The notes under the pieces are model-generated. The model was not told where the DNA came from. It saw nothing but the letters and a program-made list of their open reading frames with translations, and ran no database searches. Position numbers and translations under genes: made by a program. From contig NZ_JAJONF010000020.1 in NCBI RefSeq assembly GCF_021462265.1, positions 62,001 to 126,000 on the forward strand: a stretch of DNA of 64,000 nt, given 5' to 3'. The DNA comes from Streptomyces shenzhenensis. Its GTDB lineage: Bacteria > Actinomycetota > Actinomycetes > Streptomycetales > Streptomycetaceae. This document shows positions 43,601 through 53,600 of this stretch, piece after piece. Every line of letters begins with the position of its first letter. Positions within the stretch are counted from its first letter, which is position 1.

Positions 43601-44676
43601 TCGACCGCGCTGCTGTGCTGCGCCTGGTCCACGAGCAGACGTCCGACCAGGTCAACACCGCAAGCCCGCGCGACCACGTCGAGCACGCCCTGTACCGGAT
43701 ATGGCAGCGCGTTCTGCTCCACCCCTCGATCGGGGTCGGCGACAACTTCTTCGACGTCGGGGGCACGTCGCTGTCCGCCATCAAGATGGCCCACGAGGTC
43801 ACCGAGGCCTTCGGCCGGCGGCTGCCGGTCGCCGAGGTCATGGTGCGGCCGACGATCGAGTCGCTGGCCGCGCTGCTGCGCGAGGACGGCGCGCACCGCG
43901 CCCCGGGCAGCCTGATCGAGTTCCGCCGGGGCAGCGGCCCGCGGGTGGTCTGCGTGCACCCGGCCGGCGGCACCGCCTTCTGCTACCTGCCCCTCGCCGC
44001 CCACCTGCCCGCACACGCCGGCCTGTACGGCATCCAGTCCCCCGGCGTGAACCCGGGAGAGGACGTGCTGCCCAGCGTGGCGGCGATGGCCGAGACGTAT
44101 CTGCGCCTCCTCGAACCCCTCGGGGAGGGTCCGCTCGTCCTCACCGGGCTCTCCTACGGCGGGCTCGTCGCGCACGAGATGGGGCGCCTGCTCGGGCAGG
44201 CCGGGCGCGGCGATGTGAGCGTGGTCCTCCTCGACACGCAGGCGACCGACGACAGTGCGGCCCGCGCGGCGATCACCGCCGTCGACGCGGCCGAGTTCCG
44301 CGACAAACTCGTGCGGTTCAACGGGATGTACCCCGGCATCGACGACGCCCAGGTGGACCGCTACTTCCGGATCTACAACCACAACCGGCTCACCGCCCGC
44401 GACCACGTACCGGCCGCCTCCCCGGCCAGGCTGGTCCTCGCCGAGGCCGTGCCGGACGGCGACACCCCCTTCCACGCCGAGGTCCGGGCCTTCTGGCGGC
44501 GGCGCGCGCGGGGCGAGTTCCGCGTGGAGACGATGGCCTGCGACCACTGGGAGATCCTGGAGGGCAACGAGACCGCCCGGGTCGCCGCGCTGCTCGCCGC
44601 CGAACTCGCCCATCACGAGGGGAAGCCGACGCGCGCGGTGCGCTCCGTCGCCGTACCGGCGGGAGAAACGCGATGA
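40678..44676 (+). CDS. NRPS, one complete module: C-A-T-TE
   Basis: A 1332-residue protein; TTG start with AGGAAGG seven bases upstream (GTG at 40684 is an alternative). The condensation domain (about 15-430) has HHSIYDG near 149. The adenylation domain (about 480-960) has FTSGSTGRPKG near 636, FGYGPTEAT and YRTGDLARW. The specificity positions read roughly D-A-H-F-L-G-G, for which I have no confident substrate. The carrier domain has FFDVGGTSLSAIKM near 1026. The type I thioesterase (about 1075-1320) has GLSYGG near 1157. A stand-alone module with its own TE suggests it adds one residue, possibly as an ester or terminal unit. Stop overlaps the next start by ATGA. Confidence 0.93.
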   Translation: MPVQNTPRSVLADSERRVRPASFAQQRLWFLAQLPGGNTAYNETLAFLLTGPLDRGVLAAAFDALTDRHETLRTRLVAEAGGVCQHIDPAGSGIALDMEDLSTAADPEGRIAQCQREEAEREFDLAAGPLWHGRLLALGPARHVLLLTFHHSIYDGASMNVMMREVGLVYEALATGVPAELPELRLQYADYADAQRESVLGGALAAQEAYWKDVLADAPAVLELPLARPRPAEQAYAGGRVGFELDADVTAALRTLAREHGATLFVAVLTGWAVLMSRLSGQQDIVVGSPVAGRRGPGAAGLIGFLVNSLPLRVDLSGSPTAAEALARTRAVVRDALAHQDLPFERIVEVVNPPRSAAHTPLFQTMLAWVPDRHDLLRLPGVETAPLPIAHAPAKFDLALSASESEGRVTGHLDHATALLDTVTAERWAGHLRHLLSDMARHPHRTVDTLELMDPRERQALIGAGDATGAREEARDPSDTTATALRAASGLTGLFEARARAHPTATAVTDREHALDYATLDRRANRLAHALAGRAVRPGDVVGLHARRTVDLAVGVLGILKAGAAYLPLDPGQPWERLAAMVEDAACPVVLSDHPGADRPRDWLDIRTVEAEAEGTAWGRPPAGITRAPDQLAYVIFTSGSTGRPKGVAVEHRSVLNLFSAWHDRMGTAPGEAGSAWSSIGFDASVHELLLPLTTGGTLHIVPEEVRGDPEALFAWLREHEIVQAFLPPAYVKWVDEDPDVRLRGLRLRKLLTGVESLTEAALHRMTERLPGLRICFGYGPTEATLYSTAHHDPRPLDRPCPIGRPLPGTRCYVLDARMQPVPPGVVGEIHLGGAALARGYLGRPDLTEERFLPDPFVPGARVYRTGDLARWGDDGLLHYAGRADDQVKLRGFRIEPGEIEAALTRLPGVREAVVLADQDPAGRPRLVAAVGRGAAAARTSAEWRAALARSLPDYMVPAVVLDLEALPLSRSGKLDRAAVLRLVHEQTSDQVNTASPRDHVEHALYRIWQRVLLHPSIGVGDNFFDVGGTSLSAIKMAHEVTEAFGRRLPVAEVMVRPTIESLAALLREDGAHRAPGSLIEFRRGSGPRVVCVHPAGGTAFCYLPLAAHLPAHAGLYGIQSPGVNPGEDVLPSVAAMAETYLRLLEPLGEGPLVLTGLSYGGLVAHEMGRLLGQAGRGDVSVVLLDTQATDDSAARAAITAVDAAEFRDKLVRFNGMYPGIDDAQVDRYFRIYNHNRLTARDHVPAASPARLVLAEAVPDGDTPFHAEVRAFWRRRARGEFRVETMACDHWEILEGNETARVAALLAAELAHHEGKPTRAVRSVAVPAGETR

Positions 44677-47600
44677 CCGACCGCACCGCGGCCTCCGGAC
44701 CCGCCGAGGCCGGATCGACCGAGACGGGACTGCCCGAGCCGGCACTGCCGAAGGCCGGCCTGGCCGGGGCCGGACTGCCCCAAGCCGAACTGACCGACGC
44801 CGAAGGGCCCGAAGCCGAGCTGACCGAGGCTGGACTGCCCGAAGCCGGGCTCGTCGAAGCCGTGCTCGCCCAGGCGCACCGTACGCCGTCGGCCGTCGCC
44901 GTCGAGGACGGCGGCCGTCTGCTCGACTACGCGGAACTCGACCTGCTCAGCGGCCGGGTGGCCGCGAGGCTGCGTGAACAGGGCGTGACCGCCGGGCAGT
45001 CCGTCGCGGTCTGCCTGCCCCGGTCCTGGCAACTGGTGTGCGTCATGCTCGGCATCCGCCGCGCGGGGGCCACGGTGGTCCCCCTCGACCGGCTCAGTCC
45101 GCCCGACCGGCAGCGCCACATCCTCGACGACTCCGGTGCCGTCACGGTCGTCCACGACGGCACGGCCGGGCACGCCGACGGGATCGACGCCGGCCTGCTC
45201 CTCGGCCCGGCCGCGGCATCCGTGGCGGCGGAGCCGTCCGCACCCGCCGGCGCCGGCGACCCGGCCGGCTTCCTCTTCTACACCTCCGGCAGCACCGGCC
45301 GCCCCAAGGGTGTCGAGGTCACCGACGCGGGCGTGCTGCGCCTGGCCCGGCCCGGCTGGCTCGACCCGCGGCCCGGCGCCCGCTTCGCGTGCCTGTCCAA
45401 CCCGGCCTTCGACGCGCTCAGTTTCGAGATCTGGGCCCCGCTGCTCACCGGCGGCGTCTGCGTCGTCCTGGACGACTCCGAGGTGCACAGCCCGCACCGG
45501 CTGGCCGCCGTGCTGCGCGAACGGCGCGTCGACACCCTGTTCATCACGGTGGCCCTCTTCAACACGGTCGTCGACAAGGTTCCCGGCTGCTTCGCCGACG
45601 CGGGACAGGTCCTGGTCGGCGGCGAACGGCTCGATGCGCGCGCGATCCGCGCCTGGTACGACGCCAACCCCGGTGCGGGCACGGTCCTCTACAACGTGTA
45701 CGGGCCGACGGAGGCCACGACGTTCGCCCTGTACCACCCGATCCCCCGTGACCTCGACGGTGACTCGTCGGTCCCGATCGGCACCGCTCTGCCGGGGACC
45801 GGACTGCTGCTGCGCACCACGGACGGGCGCACCGCGGAGGACGGCGAGGTGGCCGAACTCCTGCTCTCCGGCGCGGCGTTGGCGCGCGGCTACCGCAATC
45901 TCCCGGAACTGACCGAGCGTTGTTTCGTCCACCTGGCGGACGAGGACGGCTCCCCGCGCCGCTGGTACCGGACCGGTGACCTGGTACGCCGGGACGCCGA
46001 CGGGCTCGTGCACCACGTCGGACGCGCCGACCGGCAGGTCAAGGTGCGCGGCTTCCGCATCGAACCCGGCGAGGTGGAGCAGCGGATCCTGGCCCTGCCC
46101 GCCGTGCGCCGCGCCCATGTCTGCACCCGGCGCGACACGGCGGACCGCCACGAGCTGCTGGCCTTCCTCGTCCTCGGCGACGACGGCCTCTCCTTCGCCG
46201 ACTACGAACGTCATCTCACCGCCGCCCTGCCGCCGTACATGCGCCCCCACCACACCCACCTGGTCCCGGAACTCCCGCTGACCCCCAACGGCAAGGTCGA
46301 CCAGGCCGCGCTGGAGCGCGAGGCGGCCACGCCGTGGCGCGGCACCCGTGCGGACGCGGTGGCCGTCCGCGCGGAGCAGCGTCCCGTCCTGGAGATCGCC
46401 GAGGGCGTCCTCGGCGTCGGCGGCCTGCGTCCCGACGACCGCTGGATACCGAACGGCGGCGACTCCCTGAAGGCGCTGCGTCTCCGCTTCGAGATCCAGC
46501 AGCGGTACGGCGTCGACATCCCCCAGGACCTGGTGCTGCGGGCCGACTTCGCCGCTCTCGCGGACGCCGTGCGCACCGCTCCGGCCGACGAGCGGCCGCC
46601 CGTGCCACCCGCCACCTACGCCGCGGACGCCGTGGAGGGGCCTGCCACCAGTGAACAGGAGCGCCTCTGGCTCCTGCACCGGCGCGACCCCGACGACCGC
46701 TCCTACGACGTGCCGCTCGCCTTCCGCGTCCAGGGGGCCGTCGACCGGCAGGCTCTGCGCCGCGCGCTGCGCACGCTGGTGGAACGTCACCCTGCCCTGC
46801 GTACCCGGCTGGTCCCCGCCCCCGACGGCCTGCGGCAGCGCACCGAGGCGCCGTACGACCCCTGGCAGCCGCTCGACGCCCGCGAGGGGGAGCCCTGGCA
46901 GGAGACCGCCGACCGCTTCTTCGCCCACCGCTTCGACCTCACCGAGCCCCACATGCTGCGGGCCGCCTGGGCGGAGCACGCCGACGGCGGTCTGCTGCTT
47001 CTGCATCTGCACCACGCGGCCGTGGACGGCTGGTCGCTCAACCTCCTCTTCCGTGACCTCACCGCCGCCTACGCGGGCGACACGGAACGTCCCGCCCCGG
47101 CCACGGGCCCTGTCGACCTCGCCCGCTGGCAGCGGGACTGGCGGGCGGCCGCCGGATACGAGCGGCTGCGCACCCGGCTGAGCGAGCACTACGCCGAGGC
47201 GCCGGAGCCGTCACCCGCCCGGCCCGCTCCCGGGTCCGCGTCCCCCCTCCGGCCGCGGGCCCGGCTGCTGCGCACCTCCCTTGACCTGGTCCGCCGGGCC
47301 GCGCTGGACCGGCGTGCCGCGGAACTGGGCCTGACCAGGTTCCAGTTGCTGGTGTCGGCGTTCGCCGCGTGCCTGTACGGCGTGACCGGGCAGGCCCGGC
47401 CGCTGGTCGCCGCTCCGGTGGCGAACCGGCCGCGCCCGGAGTTCGCCGAGAGCGTCGGCATGTTCGCGAACACCGTGCTCCTCGACCTCGCCGTACGGCC
47501 CGACGACTTGCTGCGCACCCACCTCACGGCGCACGCCGGCACCGTGCGCCGGGTGCTGGAAGGGCAGGAGGTGCTCCTCGCCGATGTGCTGCCCGCGCCG

Positions 47601-50600
47601 GCGTTCCGCGACCGCTCGCCGCTCTTCGACTACCTGTTCGTCCTGGAGAACACGGAGCTCTCCGCGTTGCGGCTGGCCGGCTGTGCTGTCGAGCCCCTGT
47701 GGCCCGAGCCCGCGGGCGCCAAGTGCGCGCTGACCCTGTCCGTGGTGGAGGACGAGTCGGGGTTCGGCTGTCTCTGGGAGTACCGGGACGACTTCGGCGC
47801 CGAACGCGCGCAAGCGGCGGCCCGGTTGTTCCGGCGGGCCCTGGACCGGCTGACCGGTGACGGTGACCTGACCCTGCGCGCGCTCGTCGCCCCGTACCGC
47901 TCGTCGGGGGCCGCCCACGGCTCCGCGGTGGAACCGGACTTCGCGACGGTCGCCGAGGGGTTCGCCCGCCAGGTGGCCCGCACTCCCGACGCGCCCGCCG
48001 TCACCCTCGGCCGCACCACCCTCACGTACGCCGAACTCGACGCCCAGGCCAACGCGTTGGCGTCGCTCCTGAGCGTTCCGGAGGATCCCGCCGCCCCGGC
48101 GTCAGTGGCCCTCTACCTCCAGCCGTCCGTCGAGCATGTCGTCGCCCTTCTCGCGGCGGCCCGCCGCAACCTGACCGTCGTCCCCCTCGACCCCGCCTAC
48201 CCGGCGGCCCTGCTGCGACATGTGCTGGACCAGGCGGCCCCGCTGTGCGTACTGACCGGCGCCCAGGACCTGGACGTCCTGGCCACGATCGCCCCGCCGG
48301 ACCTGCCGCGGCACGTCGTCACCCTCACCCGTACGCCCACGGCGCCGCCGGTGCCGTACCGGCACCGCGCACTGCGGCCGCTCTACACCCTGTTCACCTC
48401 GGGCTCCACCGGCACCCCCAAGGGCGTCCAGGTCCCCGACCGGACCCTGTGCTCCCTGCTCACCTGGCAGCGGACCGAGGGAGGACTCGAACGGCCCGCC
48501 GTCACCCAGCAGTTCTCCATGCTCTCCTTCGACGTCTCCTTCCAGGAGATCCTCACCACCCTCTGCTCGGGCGGCGAGCTGCGCCTGGTGCGCCCGGCCT
48601 GGCGGCAGGACGTGCCCACGCTGCTCGACGAGTTGGAGACGGGCGGCGCGCAGCGGATCTTCCTGCCCTACGTGGCGTTGCAGCTGCTCGCCGAACACGG
48701 CGTGCGCGCGGGGGTGTTCCCGTCCCGGCTGCGCGAGGTCGTCACCGCGGGCGAGCAGTTGGTGTGCACGGACGCGATCCGGCGCTGGTTCGCGGGGCTG
48801 CCGGACGGCGCCCGGCTGTTCAACCACTACGGTCCGACCGAGACCCATGTCGTCAGTGCCCTGTGCCTGGACGGCGACCCGGCCGACTGGCCGGCGCGTC
48901 CCGCCGTCGGGCGCCCGGTGGCGGGGGCCGTGCTGCGGGTGGTCGACGAAGGCGGTCTGCCCGTCCCGCCGGGGGTGACCGGCGACCTCCTCATCGGCGG
49001 TCCCATGGCGAACCGCTGCTACCTCGGCGACCCCGCCGACCATCACGACCGGTTCGTCGACGACCCCGAGCTGGGCACCCTCTACCGCAGCGGCGACCGC
49101 GCCCGCTTCGACGAGCGCGGCCTGCTGCACTACGCCGGCCGCGACGACGGCCAGGTCAAACTCGGCGGCCACCGACTGGAGCTGGGGCAGGTCGAGGCCG
49201 CGCTGCTCGGGTGCGGTGAGGTGGTCAACGCGGTCGCGGGCGTGCTGGACGGCAGGCTGGTCGCCGTCCTGCAGTGCCGGGGTGCGGATCCCGACCCGGC
49301 GGACCTGACCCGGCGGCTGGCGCGGCTGCTGCCCGCCTACGTCCGGGTCGCGGCCTTCCGCAGAGTGACGGACCTGCCGCGCACCCCCAGCGGCAAGGTG
49401 GACCGGCGGGCGGCGCTCACCGCTCCGGGGCGCGAACTGCGGCCGGACGACCGCGTGGACGCCGGACTGTCGCCGCTGGAGCTGCGGCTGGCCGAGCTGT
49501 TCCGGGCGGCGACCGGGCGGAGCGTCGGCGTGGACGAGCGGTTCCTCGACGCCGGTGCCACCAGCCTGGACCTGATGCGCTTCCAGCTCAGATGCTCGGG
49601 AGAGGGCGATCTCCCGTTCTCCGTACCGGACTTGTTCGAGCACGTCACGCTGCGCGCCCTGGCCAGGCTGGTGACGGACGGCGGCGCCACCCGGGACGCC
49701 CCGACGCGGCAGCCGGGGGCGTCCGGCAGCGCTCGGCGGGCGGATGAGCCCGTCGCCGTCGTCGGCATGGCCGTCCGGCTGCCGGGCGCGCCCGACCTGG
49801 CCGCGTTCTGGGACCTGGTCGTCTCCGGCCGGCGGGGCATCGAGCACTTCGCCGCGGACGGCGGCCGGGTCGGCGCCCGCAGCCAGTTGGCGGGGCCGCT
49901 CGCGTTCGACCCGGGCCGGTTCACGATCAGCCCGCACGAGGCCCGGCTGATGGACCCCCAGCAGCGTCAGCTGCTGATGAACTGCGCCGAGGCCCTGGCC
50001 CACGCCGGAATCGGCGAGCCGGCCCGGCTGCGGGTCGGTCTGGTCGCCTCCTGCGGCGAGAACACCTACTTCCAGCGCATGCTCCGCGACGGCGACCCGG
50101 ATCTGCTGCCGGACTCCTTCCGGCTCGCCCTGCACCACGAGAAGGACTTCCTCGCCACCAAGGCCGCCTACCATCTCGGTCTCACCGGACCGGCGTTCAC
50201 GCTCCAGTCCGCCTGCTCCAGTTCGCTCGCCGGGGTGCATGTCGCCGCCGGGATGCTGCGGCAGGGCGACGCCGACGTGATGCTCGTCGGCGGGGTCCTC
50301 GTCGACACCGAACTGACCGACGGCTACACCTACCGGCCGCAGCACATCTTCTCCCCCGACGGGCACTGCCGGCCCTTCAGCGCGGACGCCGAGGGCACCG
50401 TGGGGGCCAGCGGCACCGGCGTTGTCGTCCTCAAACCGCTGGCCGCCGCCCGCCGCGACGGCGACACCGTGTACGCGGTCGTCACCGGCTCGGGCCTCAA
50501 CAACGACGGTTCCGGCAAGCTCGGTTACAGCGCCCCGTCACTGCCCGGGCAGCGGGCGGCGATCCGCGCGGCGCTGGACCGCAGCGGTCGCACCGGCGGC

Positions 50601-53600
50601 GACGTCGGGTACGTGGAGGCGCACGGCACCGGTACCCGGCTCGGCGACCCGGTCGAGGCGGCCGCGCTGCGGCAGGCGTACGGGCTGGCGGCGGACGCGC
50701 GGATGGCGCTGTCGTCCGTGAAGAGCCAGATCGGGCATCTGGGCGCGGCGGCGGGCGTGGCCGGCCTGGTGCGCGCGGTGCTCGCCGTGCACCACGGGGT
50801 CGTGCCGCCGACGGCCGACTTCGACCGCCTCAACCCGGAGATCGCCGACGGCCCGTTCCGGATCCCGGTCGCCGCCGAGCCCTGGCCGGCCGGCTCGCGC
50901 CGGGTGGCCGGGGTGAGCGGCTTCGGCATCGGCGGCACCAACGCCCATGTGCTGCTGGAGCAGCCGGACCCGGTACCGGACCCGGACCCGGGTCAGCCGC
51001 TGCCGTGCCTGGTGCTGTCCGGGGCCTCGCAGGCCGCGGTCCGCGCGGACGCGCGCCGCGTCGCCGACTACCTCACGGCGCGTCCGGACGCCTATCCCCA
51101 GGTGCTGCGGCACCTGCAGGCCGGGCGGCCCGCCCTGGCCCACCGCGCGGCGGCCGTCTGCCCGGACGCCGCCTCGGCCGTCGCCTGGCTGCGGGCCCTG
51201 CCGGCGGTCACCGCGCCCCCGTCCCGGAACGCACCGCCGGTCGAGGACCGCGACCCGCGGGCCCTCGCGGCGGCATGGACGGCCGGCCGCACCGTCGCCT
51301 GGCCGGCGGGTCCGGCCGCCGCGCCCTGGGACTTCCCGCCGCCCGCCTTCGACACGAGCGAGTACGACTACCCGCGCGCCCCCGAGTGCGACGTTCCGAG
51401 CGCCGCCGGGGAGGGCTCTTCGCGCGCCGCCGAGCACGGCTTGCAGCGCCCCGCCGAGGAGCGGTCCGGGATCTCCCGGCTGCCTGCCGCGCAGTGGCTG
51501 CACCAGCCGCTGTGGACGCGCTCGCGGCGCGCCCGCACCAAGGCCGCGGTGTCCGGCCGTACCGCCGTGGTGGTGACCGGCCCCGGCCAGGACGGTGAGA
51601 GCTGGCGGTTCCTGGAACGCCACTACGCCCGGGTGGTGAGCGTGCGCGCCGGGCAGCGGCTGACCCGGCTCGGCGACGACCGCTACGAGGCCGATGTCGC
51701 CGACGCCGGGCAGCTCGCCGACCTGCTCGGCCGCCTGGCCGGCGCGGACGGACCGGCCGTCGACTGGCTGCACGCGCTGCCGCTCGCCCTCGACGGCGCT
51801 TTGACCGCGTCGGCGCTGGAGACGGCCGAGTGGGCCTGTCTCGACACGGTCGCCGCCCTCGCCCTTGCCCTCGCCGGCCGTCCGGAACCGCATCGGCCCC
51901 GGGCCTGGCTGCTGTCGCAGCGGGCGCAGCCGGTCACCGGGAGCGTGCACACCCCCGAGGCGGGCCTGCTCGCCGCGGCCCTCGAAGTCCCCCGGCAGGA
52001 ACTGGGCGTCACCCTGCGCTGGACCGACCTGCCCGGCCCGCACCCGGCCGGCTGGGCCGCCCGCCTGCCCGACCTGCTCCTCGACGACGCCGTCACCGAC
52101 CGGGCGACGGCCCTGCGGGACGGCTTCTGGTGGCATCCCACCAGCGTGCCGGTGCCCGTCGGCGAGACACCCCCGCCGGCCGCCGCGCCGGGCACCCATC
52201 TGATCCTGGGCGGCACCGGCGGCATCGGCACCACCCTGGCCGCGAGCCTCCTCAGGCACCCTGGCAACCGGGTCGTCCTGGTGGCCCGCGGCACCGAAGT
52301 GCCCGCCACGCTGCGGGAGTTCGGCGAACGGGTCACCCTGGTCACGGCCGACCTGGCGACCGAGGAACCCGAGGTCGTCGCGGACCGGCTGAGCCCGCTG
52401 CTGGACGGCCTGGCCGGCATCGTGCACGCCGCCGGGACCGCCGCGGGCGGGCTTCTGGCGCGGCGCGAGCCGGCCGCCGCCCGTAATGTCACGGCGGCCA
52501 AGCTGCGTGGCGCCCTGCTGGTCGAACTGCTCGTCGCCGAACACGCCCCCGACCACGTCCTGTACTGCTCCTCGATGGCGGCCCGGTTCGGCGGAGTCGG
52601 CCAGTTCGACTACGCGGCCGCCAACGCCTGCCTCGACGCCTACGCCCAGCACACCGCGCCCGGCGGCGACGCCACCGTCCGCACCAGTGTCGGCTGGGAC
52701 GCGTGGCGGGACGTCGGCATGGCCCAGCGGCACGCCGGCCGGGCGGACGCCCGGCACCGGGACCACCTGGCCGTGGCGCTGACCCCGCAGGAGGGTACGG
52801 CCGTCTTCGAGCGGGCTCTCCACCTCCAACTGCCGTGTCTCATGGTGAGCACCACGGACCTGACGGCCGCACGGGCCTTCTACGCGTACGAACCGGTGGC
52901 CGCCGAACCAGCCCCCGAACCGGCCGTGCCCGAACCGGCCGTGCCCGAACCGGGTGACCTCGGTGCGCAGATCACCGGGATCCTCCTCGGCCTGCTCGGC
53001 GTGGACGCCGTCGACCCGCAGGCCGCCCTGTACGACCTGGGCGCCGACTCACTGACCCTGCTGGAACTCCTCGACGAGATCAAACGCCTGCACGGCACCG
53101 ACATCGAGCTGTCCCGGCTCAGCCACCGGGTGAGCCTCGCGGAGATCCTCGGCCACCTCGGCGGCGGTGTCCGCCCGTACGGCTCGGTGGACGTCGAGGT
53201 GTGGCAGCGCGGCCCGGGGCCGGACGTGCTGTGCCTGGTGCACCCGGTGGGCGGGGACATCCAGGCCTACCGGCCGCTGGTGTCCGCCCTGCCCGACGAC
53301 CGCACCGTCTGTCTGATCGCCGACCCCGCGCTGCGCGACCCCGGGCTGCCGGACCGCCCCATCGAGGAGCGCGCCGCGCACTACCTGGCCGCCGTACGAC
53401 GGGAGTTCCCGGAACCCGGGCGCCGGCTGACGCTCGCCGGCTGGTCGTTCGGGGCGTGGACCGCGCTGTCGATGGCCGCGCTCGCCGAGGCCGAGGACCG
53501 GCCGGTGACCGCCCTGCATCTCCTCGACCCGCCGCCGCCCGGGGCCGGGCAGCGCCTCGCCGGCTATGACGAGGACCGGATACAGGCCGTGTTCGCCCGC

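Noticed and set aside
41602..44745. 1047-residue reverse frame opposite the NRPS
   Set aside because: Shadow of the NRPS; no motifs.
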